Below are positions 41,053-48,987 of a DNA stretch of 64,000 nt, piece after piece; positions within the stretch are counted from its first letter, which is position 1, and each line of letters starts with the position of its first letter. The DNA comes from Brevibacterium pigmentatum (lineage in GTDB: Bacteria; Actinomycetota; Actinomycetes; Actinomycetales; Brevibacteriaceae). Below the pieces are notes generated by a model. It saw only the letters and a program-made list of their open reading frames with translations. It did not search any database and was not told the DNA's origin. Both the position numbers and the translations under genes were made by a program. The DNA is taken from assembly GCF_011617465.1 (NCBI RefSeq), contig NZ_CP050153.1, positions 1,302,001 to 1,366,000 of the forward strand. The letters run 5' to 3'.

Positions 41053-41520
41053 CTACTTCTCGACGGCAACGCCGTCGGCGTCGGCGAAGACCATCGCTCC
41101 CGGGCGGATCGTCGCGCCGCCGATCTCCACGGTCACGTCGATCTCACCGGCACCGTCTTTCGCGCTCTTGCGCGGGTTGCTGGCCAGAGCCTTGATGCCG
41201 AACTCCATCTCGGCCAGAGCCTCACGGTCACGGACGGCACCGTTGATGACGACACCGTTCCAGCCGTTTCGAACTCCTGCCTCGGCGATCATGTCACCCA
41301 TGAGGGCGGTGGCGATCGATCCGTCACCGTCGATGACGAGCACGGCGCCGTCGCCGGGCTGATTGAGGGTCTGCTTGACCAGTCCGTTGTCCTGGTAGCA
41401 GCGGATGGTGCGGGCCGGGCCGGAGAATGAGGTCTTGGCTCCGAAGTCGCCGAAGTTCAGAGCGATCGAATAGAGCTCGTCGCCGCGTTCGTCCCACAGG
41501 TCTGCTGTCGAAACTGTCAT
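41053..41520 (-). CDS. RraA-like protein / HMG aldolase-type
   Basis: This 155-residue protein is of the RraA fold, which includes the RNase E inhibitor RraA and class II 4-hydroxy-4-methyl-2-oxoglutarate/oxaloacetate lyases. The conserved G-x20-R-D motif is present: GDMIAEAGVRNGW then GAVRDREAL. These residues bind metal and pyruvate in the aldolases. Because it keeps that motif, oxaloacetate decarboxylase or HMG aldolase activity is plausible. The RraA name should not be read as proven RNase regulation. It follows the D-cysteine desulfhydrase gene by 38 bases and is probably co-transcribed. Confidence 0.82.
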   Translation of the reverse strand: MTVSTADLWDERGDELYSIALNFGDFGAKTSFSGPARTIRCYQDNGLVKQTLNQPGDGAVLVIDGDGSIATALMGDMIAEAGVRNGWNGVVINGAVRDREALAEMEFGIKALASNPRKSAKDGAGEIDVTVEIGGATIRPGAMVFADADGVAVEK

Positions 41521-41558
41521 CTGTCTGCCTTCCGTCGATGGCGGGTGGTGGGAGGTGC

Positions 41559-42581
41559 TCAGGCGAACGCCTGGGCGCGGGCGTAGAGTCCGGGGACTCC
41601 GCCGGAGTGGACGAAGACGACCGCGTCATCGGAAGAGAAACGGCCGGATCTGATGAGGTCGGTGAGGCCGGCCGCTGCCTTGCCGGTGTAGACCGGGTCG
41701 AGGACGATGCCCTCGGTGCGGGCGAAGAGACGCACAGCTTCGACCATCCCGGGGGTCGGCAGAGCGTATCCCGTCCCGACATAATCGCCGAGTCCCACTG
41801 TGGCTGCGCGAGGGACCGTGGGCAGGTCGAGGAACTGCGCCGTGGAGTCGACGAGGTTCACGATCTTCGGTTCCTGCTCCGCCTGTATCCGGCTGACGTT
41901 GATGCCGATGACCTGAGCATCGCTTCCTGCGCTGTGGAGGCCGACGATGAGTCCGGCCTGCATTCCGGCCGAACCGCTGGGCGTGACGATCGTGGGCGAA
42001 TCCAGCCCCGCCTCGGCGAATTGGTCGAGCATCTCAACGGCACAGTCGACGTAACCGAGCGCACCGATCGGATTCGACCCGCCCACCGGGATGACGTAAG
42101 GCTTCCTGCCCTCGCCGCGCAGCTTCTCGGCCAGAACCTCAGCCTCGCCGAGGAGGTCGGCCCCGTGGCCGAGCACCGTGACCGAATCCGCGCCGAGAAG
42201 ATCGAAGAGCAGGAAGTTTCCCGTGTACCCCGGCGGGTTCGACCCTGCCGGGCCGAGCGAGGTGCCGTCCGGTCCGAGATCCTCTTCGACGATGAGGTGA
42301 CAGTCGAGGCCCTCGGCGCGGGCAGCCGACAAGGTCAGTCGACAGTGATTGGACTGCACCCCGCCGACGGTGATGAGCGTGTCCGCGCCCTGATTCCGGG
42401 CGTCGGCGATGAGGAACTCGAGTTTGCGCGTCTTATTCCCGCCCTGAGTCAGTCCCAGCTGGTCATCGCGTTTGATCCAGATCTGCGGTCCGCCGAGTTC
42501 GGCGGACAGGCTCCGCAGATGCTGGAGAGGCGTCGGCCCCGCGGTGTAGCGACGGCGCGGGACTTCATTCAGGGCGACCAT
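41559..42581 (-). CDS. dcyD: D-cysteine desulfhydrase / ACC-deaminase-like PLP enzyme
   Basis: The 340-residue fold-type II PLP enzyme would convert D-cysteine to pyruvate, sulfide and ammonia. The internal aldimine lysine lies in TQGGNKTRKLEFL (about residue 50). GGVQSNHCR follows with the catalytic serine, and the phosphate-binding loop is near TPSGSAGMQAG. ACC deaminases need specific tyrosine/glutamate residues in the active site. The order and the pattern VPVGGSNPIGALGYVDCAVE fit D-cysteine desulfhydrase better. TAGACT eight bases before ATG 42581 suggests a leaderless start. The pyruvate product could link it with the RraA-like lyase next door. Confidence 0.82.
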   Translation of the reverse strand: MVALNEVPRRRYTAGPTPLQHLRSLSAELGGPQIWIKRDDQLGLTQGGNKTRKLEFLIADARNQGADTLITVGGVQSNHCRLTLSAARAEGLDCHLIVEEDLGPDGTSLGPAGSNPPGYTGNFLLFDLLGADSVTVLGHGADLLGEAEVLAEKLRGEGRKPYVIPVGGSNPIGALGYVDCAVEMLDQFAEAGLDSPTIVTPSGSAGMQAGLIVGLHSAGSDAQVIGINVSRIQAEQEPKIVNLVDSTAQFLDLPTVPRAATVGLGDYVGTGYALPTPGMVEAVRLFARTEGIVLDPVYTGKAAAGLTDLIRSGRFSSDDAVVFVHSGGVPGLYARAQAFA

Positions 42582-42617
42582 GGTTCCCGAGTCTACCCGC
42601 CGCTCACGCGCCCGAAC

Positions 42618-43091
42618 TCAGCGTGTCAATCGGACGGAGCGGACGGCATGATCGGCTTTGTCATCAGCCGCTCGATTGTCGACGTGCACTACGAGCAGGG
42701 CTCCGGTGACTCGGTTTGAGTACACCACGGTGCTCTTCTCTGCGTCCCCGTCAGCGGCGATGCGCTTCCACTCCTTCACGTTCGCACGTCCATGCTCGTT
42801 GAGGGCCTCAAGAGCGGAAGGTGTGGCCCGCTTGTTGAGGTCATCACGCGCGTCTGCCGCCCACGCGGAGATGAATTCGTCGGCATACTTCGCTGCAGCC
42901 TTCGGATGTCCGACACTGTGCACATCGGCTTCGGAGGCGCTGGTGCTGGAGGCCTCGGAAGACTGCTGACTGACCGCGGCGCCGGCGGGTTGGGTGGCGA
43001 GGAGACCCCCACCGAGAGCGATGACGGCGGCAACTGTCGAAACGACCGTGCGGCGGACAACAGAGCGGTGGTGGTCGATGATGGCAGACAT
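42618..43091 (-). CDS. Small secreted protein with signal peptide, unknown function
   Basis: The 157-residue protein starts MSAIIDHHRSVVRR, then a hydrophobic stretch (TVVSTVAAVIALGGGLLA) and a likely Sec cleavage site near PAGA-A. The mature region is a Ser/Ala-rich linker followed by an about 95-residue helical/beta domain (AAAKYADEFISAWAADARDDLNKRA...) that I cannot assign. It resembles small exported mycobacterial/Brevibacterium proteins with a C-terminal beta segment (VVYSNRVTGALLVVHVDN). The frame extends 26 codons upstream, but the signal peptide favours the ATG at 43091. A conventional ribosome site is distant (AGGAG 12 bases up). Confidence 0.65.
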   Translation of the reverse strand: MSAIIDHHRSVVRRTVVSTVAAVIALGGGLLATQPAGAAVSQQSSEASSTSASEADVHSVGHPKAAAKYADEFISAWAADARDDLNKRATPSALEALNEHGRANVKEWKRIAADGDAEKSTVVYSNRVTGALLVVHVDNRAADDKADHAVRSVRLTR

Positions 43092-43303
43092 GGGGGGCTG
43101 ATTCTCCTGCAGACGATGGTCATTGCTGGGGACGAGTATCGTCAGCTCAGGTGAGAACCGATTCCCCAAGTCTGAGCGAATGCTGAGAATCCGAGTCGCA
43201 AATGCGGAAGTTCTATTGCGTTCCTATGACATCTCCGAGACATTCAGCCAGAAGGAGCCTTGTCTGAATCTGCGAGCTCGGGAGTGTGACAGATTCACTG
43301 AGC

Positions 43304-44614
43304 TTACGGAACCGAATCGTGATCATCCTCGTCGGCCTTGTCCATCCAATCCTTACCGTCGAGGATGCGGGCGACCATCATCGAACTCGCCTGATCGCCG
43401 ACGGAGTTGACGGTGGTGGCCGGGGGATCGATGACGGTTCCGATGATCTGGATGATCGGCAGTGCCGCGGCCGGGAAGCCGTAGAGGGTGATGATCATGA
43501 GCTCGCCGATGAAGCCGCCGGAGGGGATTCCTGCCATGACCATGCCGGCCAGCAGCGCCACGGCGATGGCGATGAGGATGTTCTCCAGGGTGAAGAATTC
43601 GCGCTGGAACACGGCAAAGAGGAAGGCGATCTTGAGGATCGCGGACAGGCTCGATCCTTCCATGTGGATCGTGGCACCGATCGGCACGATCGTCTCCCGG
43701 ATGTCGCGGGGGACTCCGATCTTCTCTCCTGCACGCAGGTTCGCCGGGATCGCCGCCACCGAGGACGACGTACCCAAGGAGATCGCCGTGGGCTCGAGGA
43801 TATTGCCCCAGAACCGAGACACGCCTCGGCGGCCGCCGGCGAGGAAGGAGTAGAACGTGAACGCGAGGATGAAGTAGGCGATCGCCACCGGGTAGTAGAC
43901 GAGGAAAGCGCGAACATAGTCCCCGACGAGCTGGGAGCCGAGGTCACCGATGAGAGCGGCGAAGTAGGCACCGAGGCCGATCGGGGCGTAGTACATCACG
44001 ATCGAGGTGAACTTGAGGAACACCTCGGTGCCGGAGTTGAGGAACTGGGCGAACGGCTTGCCCGCGTCGCCGATCCTGCTGGTGGCGAAGCCGACGATGA
44101 CGGCGAAGACGATGAGTGCGAGCATGTGCTCGGCGGAGAGGATCTTCGAGAAGTCGTCGACGACGACGGTCTGGACGAGCTGGTCGCCGATGGACCCGAC
44201 GCCCTCGACGTTCTCCGGCTCCTGCATCTCCACCTGGACGCCGTCCGTGGCGTTGAAGATGCGCAGCGCGGCGACCATGACGATGGAGGCGATGATGCCG
44301 GTGACGGCGAAGACTCCCAGCATGCTGCCCATGATCTTGCCCAGTCGCGCGGCCGAGGACATTCCCGCGACCGCGGAGGCGATGGAGAAGAACACGAGCG
44401 GCACGACGAGAGTGAACATCATGTTGATGAACAGCGTGCCGAACGGTTTGATGACGGTGGCACGTTCCCCGAAGACGAGGCCGATGATCGCGCCGATGAC
44501 CACCCCTGTGAGGATGAAGAGCGGGAAGCGGTAATTGCGGAGGATCCGCAGGAAACCCGATGGCTGCGGCCTCGAATCAGACGTCTGCGCCGGCGAGGCA
44601 GTGGGGGAGGGCAT
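43304..44614 (-). CDS. Dicarboxylate/amino acid:cation symporter (DAACS family)
   Basis: This 436-residue sodium- or proton-coupled symporter of the GltP/DctA/SdcS type has eight helices plus two re-entrant loops. Key motifs are the serine-rich hairpin LGTSSSVAAIPANL, MEGSSLSAILKIAF, and the C-terminal loop AGIPSGGFIGELMIITLYGFP. The core ends DPPATTVNSVGDQASSMMVAR, where DctA/GltP carry the substrate-binding Asp/Asn. Likely substrates are C4-dicarboxylates, glutamate or aspartate. The gene is monocistronic, with AAAGGCAG before ATG 44614. Confidence 0.88.
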   Translation of the reverse strand: MPSPTASPAQTSDSRPQPSGFLRILRNYRFPLFILTGVVIGAIIGLVFGERATVIKPFGTLFINMMFTLVVPLVFFSIASAVAGMSSAARLGKIMGSMLGVFAVTGIIASIVMVAALRIFNATDGVQVEMQEPENVEGVGSIGDQLVQTVVVDDFSKILSAEHMLALIVFAVIVGFATSRIGDAGKPFAQFLNSGTEVFLKFTSIVMYYAPIGLGAYFAALIGDLGSQLVGDYVRAFLVYYPVAIAYFILAFTFYSFLAGGRRGVSRFWGNILEPTAISLGTSSSVAAIPANLRAGEKIGVPRDIRETIVPIGATIHMEGSSLSAILKIAFLFAVFQREFFTLENILIAIAVALLAGMVMAGIPSGGFIGELMIITLYGFPAAALPIIQIIGTVIDPPATTVNSVGDQASSMMVARILDGKDWMDKADEDDHDSVP

Positions 44615-44702
44615 AGGCTCTGCCTTTCATTTCAGCATCGTTGTTCCGCCGACTTGTCGGCGTGGCATCAGGGCCCTGGCGATCCTACCTGGGACACAGC
44701 GA

Positions 44703-44734
44703 AACCCGGCACATGGATGACCATGTACCGGGTT
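44703..44734. terminator. Hairpin terminator after the small acidic protein gene
   Basis: AACCCGG-c-ACATGG (44703-44716) pairs with CCATGT-a-CCGGGTT (44721-44734) over 13 bp with one C/A mismatch and loop ATGA. It lies 26 bases downstream of the minus-strand stop at 44760. Confidence 0.7.
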
Positions 44735-44759
44735 GTCGATGTTCGTTCGAGCCGACGAA

Positions 44760-45032
44760 TCAGCTCTCAGCTGACGAATCCTCGGCGTTCGAAGTGTCCG
44801 AGGATGGAGTCACGGCGGACTCGTCGATCGCCTCATGCGAGCCGTCCGGGAGGCGTCGGAGGGTCACACCTTCCGCTTCGGCGAGCTTCTCCAGGTCCTC
44901 TTCGGATACATCGTCGGCATATCCGGGAGTCGCACCATAGGCGACATCGGGTCCGCTGGCCCTCGCCCCGAGCTCGTCGAGCTTGTCGTTGATCTTGTCG
45001 ACCTTCTTCTGTGAATCAGTCTGGTCGGTCAT
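44760..45032 (-). CDS. Small acidic protein, paralogue A (unknown function)
   Basis: This 90-residue, charged, cysteine-free protein is rich in Asp/Glu/Ser, with a predicted N-terminal amphipathic helix (SQKKVDKINDKLDELGARA). Its core SEEDLEKLAEAEGVTLRRLPDGSHEAIDES closely matches the next gene upstream (SSEERLQATAEHEGVKLYRNPDGSHLAVDES), so the pair arose by duplication. GAGGTGG precedes ATG 45032. It has no signal peptide or membrane segment and ends in a Ser/Glu-rich tail. I recognise no named family. A hairpin terminator follows it. Confidence 0.7.
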   Translation of the reverse strand: MTDQTDSQKKVDKINDKLDELGARASGPDVAYGATPGYADDVSEEDLEKLAEAEGVTLRRLPDGSHEAIDESAVTPSSDTSNAEDSSAES

Positions 45033-45145
45033 CTGTCACCACCTCACTGCTGCGAAGACGCTGTACTCGTGACCATAGTCGTTTTCTTTGATTCGTCCAG
45101 GGGGTGCCTCGCTTGCAGACGCAGCGCCGGATACTGAGCCGATGT

Positions 45146-45373
45146 TCAGTCATCGTAACTCGAGTGGGATTCGTCGACGGCGAGATGCGAGCCGTCGGGA
45201 TTGCGGTAGAGCTTCACTCCTTCGTGCTCAGCCGTGGCTTGCAGCCGTTCTTCAGAGCTGTCTTCGCGGTAGCCGACCTTCTGCCCCTGGCCGATGTTGG
45301 CGCTCTTGAACGCCTTCGAGATCTGCTCGATCATGTCGGCCAACTTCGACGATCGATTCATTTCTGCGGTCAT
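45146..45373 (-). CDS. Small acidic protein, paralogue B (unknown function)
   Basis: The 75-residue protein begins MTAEMNRSSKLADMIEQISKAF and shares the block E-x-L-x3-AE-x-EGV-x-L-x-R-x-PDGSH-x-A-x-DES with paralogue A, 113 bases downstream. The start is uncertain: ATG 45373 aligns with paralogue A but has a very short spacing to AAGGA; a GTG at 45394 would add seven residues. A perfect TATAAT -10 hexamer at 45411-45416 (minus strand) gives a roughly 30-base leader to ATG 45373. Both paralogues may come from this promoter. Confidence 0.65.
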   Translation of the reverse strand: MTAEMNRSSKLADMIEQISKAFKSANIGQGQKVGYREDSSEERLQATAEHEGVKLYRNPDGSHLAVDESHSSYDD

Positions 45374-45410
45374 GATCCTTCGCCCCATTCCCACGCAGAT
45401 TGTAGAGAGA

Positions 45411-45416
45411 ATTATA
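45411..45416 (-). promoter_or_regulatory. -10 promoter hexamer TATAAT for the small acidic proteins
   Basis: The minus strand reads TATAAT at 45416-45411, flanked by a GAGAG/CTCTC inverted repeat. The -35 position carries only TGGGTT, so the promoter is an extended or alternative type. It is the best -10 match noted in the window. Confidence 0.5.
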
Positions 45417-45517
45417 GCTCTCGCGGGGGCCGAAACCCAGGGATGAGGAGCGTTTGGCGGACCTCACAACTGATCAATAGCCAAACCCTTGCACTGTGAG
45501 AGGGCGAATCGCTTTAC

Positions 45518-45532
45518 TTAACGAACGTTTAA
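45518..45532. promoter_or_regulatory. Operator-like dyad before the large acyl-CoA dehydrogenase gene
   Basis: TTAAC-GAAC-GTTTAA at 45518-45532 is an almost perfect inverted repeat with an AAC-N4-GTT core. It lies just above a TAGTTT -10 box (45536-45541) and the GTG start at 45548. The core spacing matches the TGAAC-N4-GTTCA site at 26118-26131, suggesting one TetR-type fatty-acid regulator may act on both genes. Confidence 0.45.
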
Positions 45533-45547
45533 CTTTAGTTTGGTCTC

Positions 45548-47404
45548 GTGACTGAACAGAGCAAAGGCAATGGCGTCTTGACGACTGCGACAGAATCCAT
45601 CCTCTCCGCCAAGGACATCGAATTCCAACTCTACGACTGGCTCAAGGTCGACGAACTCTGCGACCGACCTCGCTTCTCCGACCATTCGCGTGAGGTCTTC
45701 GACTCCGTGCTCGAAGCCAGCGAGGAGCTTGCCAAGGAGCGGTTCGCGACCCATGCACGAAAGTCCGACCTCAACGAACCGAGGTTCGACGGCACCGAAG
45801 TGACGCTGATCCCCGAGATCAAGTCTGCACTCGACCAGTTCGCCGGCATCGGCCTGCTGTCGGCGACGATGGATGAGAGCGTCGGCGGCATTCAACTGCC
45901 GCAGACGATCGCGAAGGCCTGCTTCGCCTGGTTCCAGGCGGCCAACATCGGCACCGCCAGCTACCCGATGCTGACCATGGCCAACGCCAATCTGCTGCTT
46001 GAATATGGAACCGAGGAGCAGATCGAGAAGTACGTTGTGCCCGAGCTCGACGGCCGCTTCTTCGGCACAATGTGCCTGTCCGAACCCGAGGTCGGCTCCT
46101 CGCTGGGCGACGTCACGACGAAGGCTGTACCGGATCCCGACAGCGGCGACGATGCGTTCCGCGTCCACGGCACGAAGATGTGGATCTCCGGCGGTGACCA
46201 CGAACTCTCGGAGAACATCGTCCACCTCGTCCTGGCCCGTGCCGAGGGTGACCAGCCAGGTGTCAAAGGTCTGAGCCTTTTCCTGGTCCCGAAGTACCTC
46301 GTCAACGACGATGGCAGCCTCGGTGAGCGCAATGATGTCGTCCTGTCCGGGCTCAACCACAAGATGGGATGGCGTGGAACGACGAACACGCTGCTCAACT
46401 TCGGCGAGGGCGCACACACTCCGGCCGGTTCTGCCGGTGCGGTCGGCTACCTCGTGGGGGAGCGGGGCCAGGGACTGGCCTGCATGTTCCACATGATGAA
46501 CGAGGCTCGAATCGGTGTCGGAGCCGGTGCGGTCGGACTGGGCTACCACGGGTACCTCGATGCCCTCCGCTATGCCCGCGACCGCCGCCAGGGTCGTCCC
46601 GACGGTGCCAAGGCAGCCGATGCTCCTCCGGTTCCGATCGTCGAACACTCCGATGTCCGGCGCATGCTGCTGTCGTCGAAGAGCTACGTGGAGGGCGGGC
46701 TCGGGCTCATCCTCTATGCCGCGCGTCTGCTCGACGAATCCGAAACTGCTGATTCCGAGGCCGAGCGTGACCGTGCGGCACTGCTGCTCGATGTGCTCAC
46801 CCCGATCGTCAAGACCTGGCCGAGCGTGTGGTGCCTGAAAGCCAACGACCACGCCATTCAGGTGCTCGGCGGTGCGGGATACACTCGCGATCACGATGTC
46901 GAACAGCTCTACCGCGACAATCGGCTCAATCCGATCCACGAGGGCACGCACGGCATCCAGGCCAAGGATCTCCTCGGCCGCAAGGTCATCATGAAGGGCG
47001 GGGCCGGCCTGCAGGTGCTGCTGGGAAAGATGCGGGAGACCCTCGCCGAGGCGGCCGACCGTTCTGATTGGACCGCCGAGACCGCTGCCCTGGCGTCAGC
47101 CGTGGATCGCATCGAATCCGTCACCGCCGCAGTGTGGGCGAGCGGAGACCCAACGGTGGCCTTCGACAACGCGTGGACCTATCTGGAAGCGGTCGGACAC
47201 ACCGTGATGGCGTGGCTGTGGTTGCAGCAGGGGATGGCTGCCGAAGCGACCGCCGGTGACCGTGGCGATTCGGCGTTCCTCAAGGGAAAGATCGCCGCGG
47301 CGCGGTATTTCCTCGTTCACGAACTGCCGCAGACCGGGCCGTGGTTCGATCTTGTCGAAAGCAAGGCGACGACGTTCGCCGACCTCGATGACTCCTGGCT
47401 GTGA
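45548..47404 (+). CDS. Acyl-CoA dehydrogenase, long form with extra C-terminal domain (FadE5-like)
   Basis: This 618-residue flavoenzyme is longer than the usual 380-400. It has an N-terminal helical domain, then MCLSEPEVGSSLGDVTT, FRVHGTKMWISGGDHEL and a dehydrogenase core with HKMGWRGTTNTLLNFGEGA. HAIQVLGGAGYTRDHDVEQLYRDNRL is in the FAD/active-site region. An additional about 120-residue C-terminal helical domain (from residue 495) is typical of the FadE5 group acting on broad-range and long-chain acyl-CoAs. Translation starts with GTG 45548, six bases after a TAGTTT -10 box, so the message is probably leaderless. It stands alone, next to a convergent PAP2 gene six bases away. Confidence 0.88.
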   Translation: MTEQSKGNGVLTTATESILSAKDIEFQLYDWLKVDELCDRPRFSDHSREVFDSVLEASEELAKERFATHARKSDLNEPRFDGTEVTLIPEIKSALDQFAGIGLLSATMDESVGGIQLPQTIAKACFAWFQAANIGTASYPMLTMANANLLLEYGTEEQIEKYVVPELDGRFFGTMCLSEPEVGSSLGDVTTKAVPDPDSGDDAFRVHGTKMWISGGDHELSENIVHLVLARAEGDQPGVKGLSLFLVPKYLVNDDGSLGERNDVVLSGLNHKMGWRGTTNTLLNFGEGAHTPAGSAGAVGYLVGERGQGLACMFHMMNEARIGVGAGAVGLGYHGYLDALRYARDRRQGRPDGAKAADAPPVPIVEHSDVRRMLLSSKSYVEGGLGLILYAARLLDESETADSEAERDRAALLLDVLTPIVKTWPSVWCLKANDHAIQVLGGAGYTRDHDVEQLYRDNRLNPIHEGTHGIQAKDLLGRKVIMKGGAGLQVLLGKMRETLAEAADRSDWTAETAALASAVDRIESVTAAVWASGDPTVAFDNAWTYLEAVGHTVMAWLWLQQGMAAEATAGDRGDSAFLKGKIAAARYFLVHELPQTGPWFDLVESKATTFADLDDSWL

Positions 47405-47410
47405 AAGCTT

Positions 47411-48145
47411 TTAAGTACTGAGATCGGTGAATCGCCTGTCGGCGATGATGAGCAGTCGCAGGAAGACTCCGCCGATCAGCAGACCCCCGATGAGGTCGGT
47501 GGCCCAATGCCAGCCGAGGGCGAAGGACACGACCACGGAGTTCACGCTGACGGCGGCGACGCCCCACCACAGCAGCTGCGCGGTTCTGGTGGAGACGTCG
47601 CTGTAGGTGGCGATGAGGTAGGCGACCGCGCCGTAGATAAGTACTGCTTCGGCCGCGTGCCCGGACGGGTAGCTGATTCCACGGCCGCCGATTTCGATCA
47701 GACCGCCGTGGAAGAACCGCGGGTCGTGCAGGGTGGTCGACGGTCGGGCGAGAAGAACCTTGAGCGAACCGACGCCGAGGTAGAAAGCTGCTTCGACGGC
47801 GATCGCGAAGACGATCGGCCGCCAGGACCGACGTTTGCGTGCCAGGACGATTGCAGTGATCGCCAGGACGGGAAGACAGACTGCCTGGCCTGCGATGGGA
47901 TCGAGGATGTGCTGAAAGAACCAGACGAGGTCGGGCTCGAACAGGTAGAGCCATCGTCGATTGAGCTTGTAGTCCCAGACTCGCAGAGGGCCGGCTGCGG
48001 CGAGTGTGACGACGACGAAGCCGATCGCCAAGACCCAGAATGAGGTTGCCCAAGACAGCAACCCCTGTGCTCGTTCCGTCCACTGACTGCGATCTGAGGG
48101 GTTGCTGATCGTCTTCTCGGATTCGACATAGCGTTCAGCAACCAT
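47411..48145 (-). CDS. PAP2-family membrane phosphatase
   Basis: This 244-residue integral membrane protein has about six helices and the phosphatidic-acid-phosphatase-2 signature spread over three motifs: KVLLARPSTTL (K-x6-RP), YPSGHAAEAV (PSGH) and GWHWATDLIGG (final catalytic histidine followed by D). It would dephosphorylate lipid phosphates such as undecaprenyl or phosphatidylglycerol phosphates on the outer face. ATG 48145 is preferred: TAAAAT lies eight bases before it, as in leaderless genes. A TTG at 48232 would add 29 residues without a ribosome site. Its substrate is unknown. Confidence 0.83.
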   Translation of the reverse strand: MVAERYVESEKTISNPSDRSQWTERAQGLLSWATSFWVLAIGFVVVTLAAAGPLRVWDYKLNRRWLYLFEPDLVWFFQHILDPIAGQAVCLPVLAITAIVLARKRRSWRPIVFAIAVEAAFYLGVGSLKVLLARPSTTLHDPRFFHGGLIEIGGRGISYPSGHAAEAVLIYGAVAYLIATYSDVSTRTAQLLWWGVAAVSVNSVVVSFALGWHWATDLIGGLLIGGVFLRLLIIADRRFTDLST

Positions 48146-48253
48146 CAGAGTCGATTTTAGACGGAATGGGCAATCACTTCTGCTGTGGGGGATAAAGAAA
48201 CGGTGAATTCTTGCGAGGATTCCCCGAGGCAACCACCAGTCGCATTGTTGAGG

Positions 48254-48919
48254 TCAGTGCCTGCGGGCCCTGACCACCATCGTGGCGATGCGCACGCGAT
48301 TGTTCGTGTCCAGTTTGACGTTGATCCGGTTGAGGTGAGTCTTGACCGTAGCCAGACTCATGAACGTCTCCTCGGCGATCTCCTGATTCGACAGGCCGTC
48401 GGCCACGAGTTCGGCGATCTGACGCTCGCGGTCGGTGAGCCCTGCCAACAGCTCCACAGCCTCCCGTTGCAGGCGATGGTCGGAGTTCGACCTGACCTTG
48501 GCGATGACCTGTCGCATCGACTGCGGAGCAAGAATGGGCTCACCGGCGTGGACCTTGCGGACCGCAGCGGCGAGATCCACAGGACCGATGTCCTTGTGCA
48601 GGTATCCGGCGGCACCCGCCTCGAGAGCCCTGAAGAGGTAGTCGTCGCTGCTCATGCTCGTCAGGGACACCACTTTCGGCGGTCGGACGCTGTTGAGCAG
48701 GCGCTGGGTGGCTTCGATTCCGCCGATTCCCGGCATCCGTATGTCCATGAGCACGACATCGGGATAGTGCAGAGACGCCTTCTCGATGGACTCTTCCCCG
48801 CTCAGCGCCGAGGCAACGACGTCGATGCCGTCGGCGGCCTGGAGGATCCCCCTGATCCCGGTGATGACCATGGGATCGTCATCGACGACCATGACTCGGA
48901 TCGGGGCGGCTTGGTTCAT
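48254..48919 (-). CDS. NarL/LuxR-family response regulator
   Basis: This 221-residue two-component regulator has a receiver domain (residues 8-125) with acidic pocket DDD at 13-15, phospho-acceptor Asp59 (VVLMDIRMPG) and conserved Thr/Lys (SLTSMS, YLHKD). A C-terminal LuxR-type HTH contains LTDRERQIAELVADGLSNQEIAEETFMSLATVKTHLNRINVKL. ATG 48919 follows TATTGT by seven bases (possible leaderless start). The histidine kinase gene lies 68 bases upstream on the same strand, so they form one system. The target genes are not visible. Confidence 0.9.
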   Translation of the reverse strand: MNQAAPIRVMVVDDDPMVITGIRGILQAADGIDVVASALSGEESIEKASLHYPDVVLMDIRMPGIGGIEATQRLLNSVRPPKVVSLTSMSSDDYLFRALEAGAAGYLHKDIGPVDLAAAVRKVHAGEPILAPQSMRQVIAKVRSNSDHRLQREAVELLAGLTDRERQIAELVADGLSNQEIAEETFMSLATVKTHLNRINVKLDTNNRVRIATMVVRARRH

Positions 48920-48987
48920 GAACGTCACAATACCCGAGGCCCATGACACGGATCGGCGCGGCGCGGAAGTCCCTGCTCCGCATCGCC

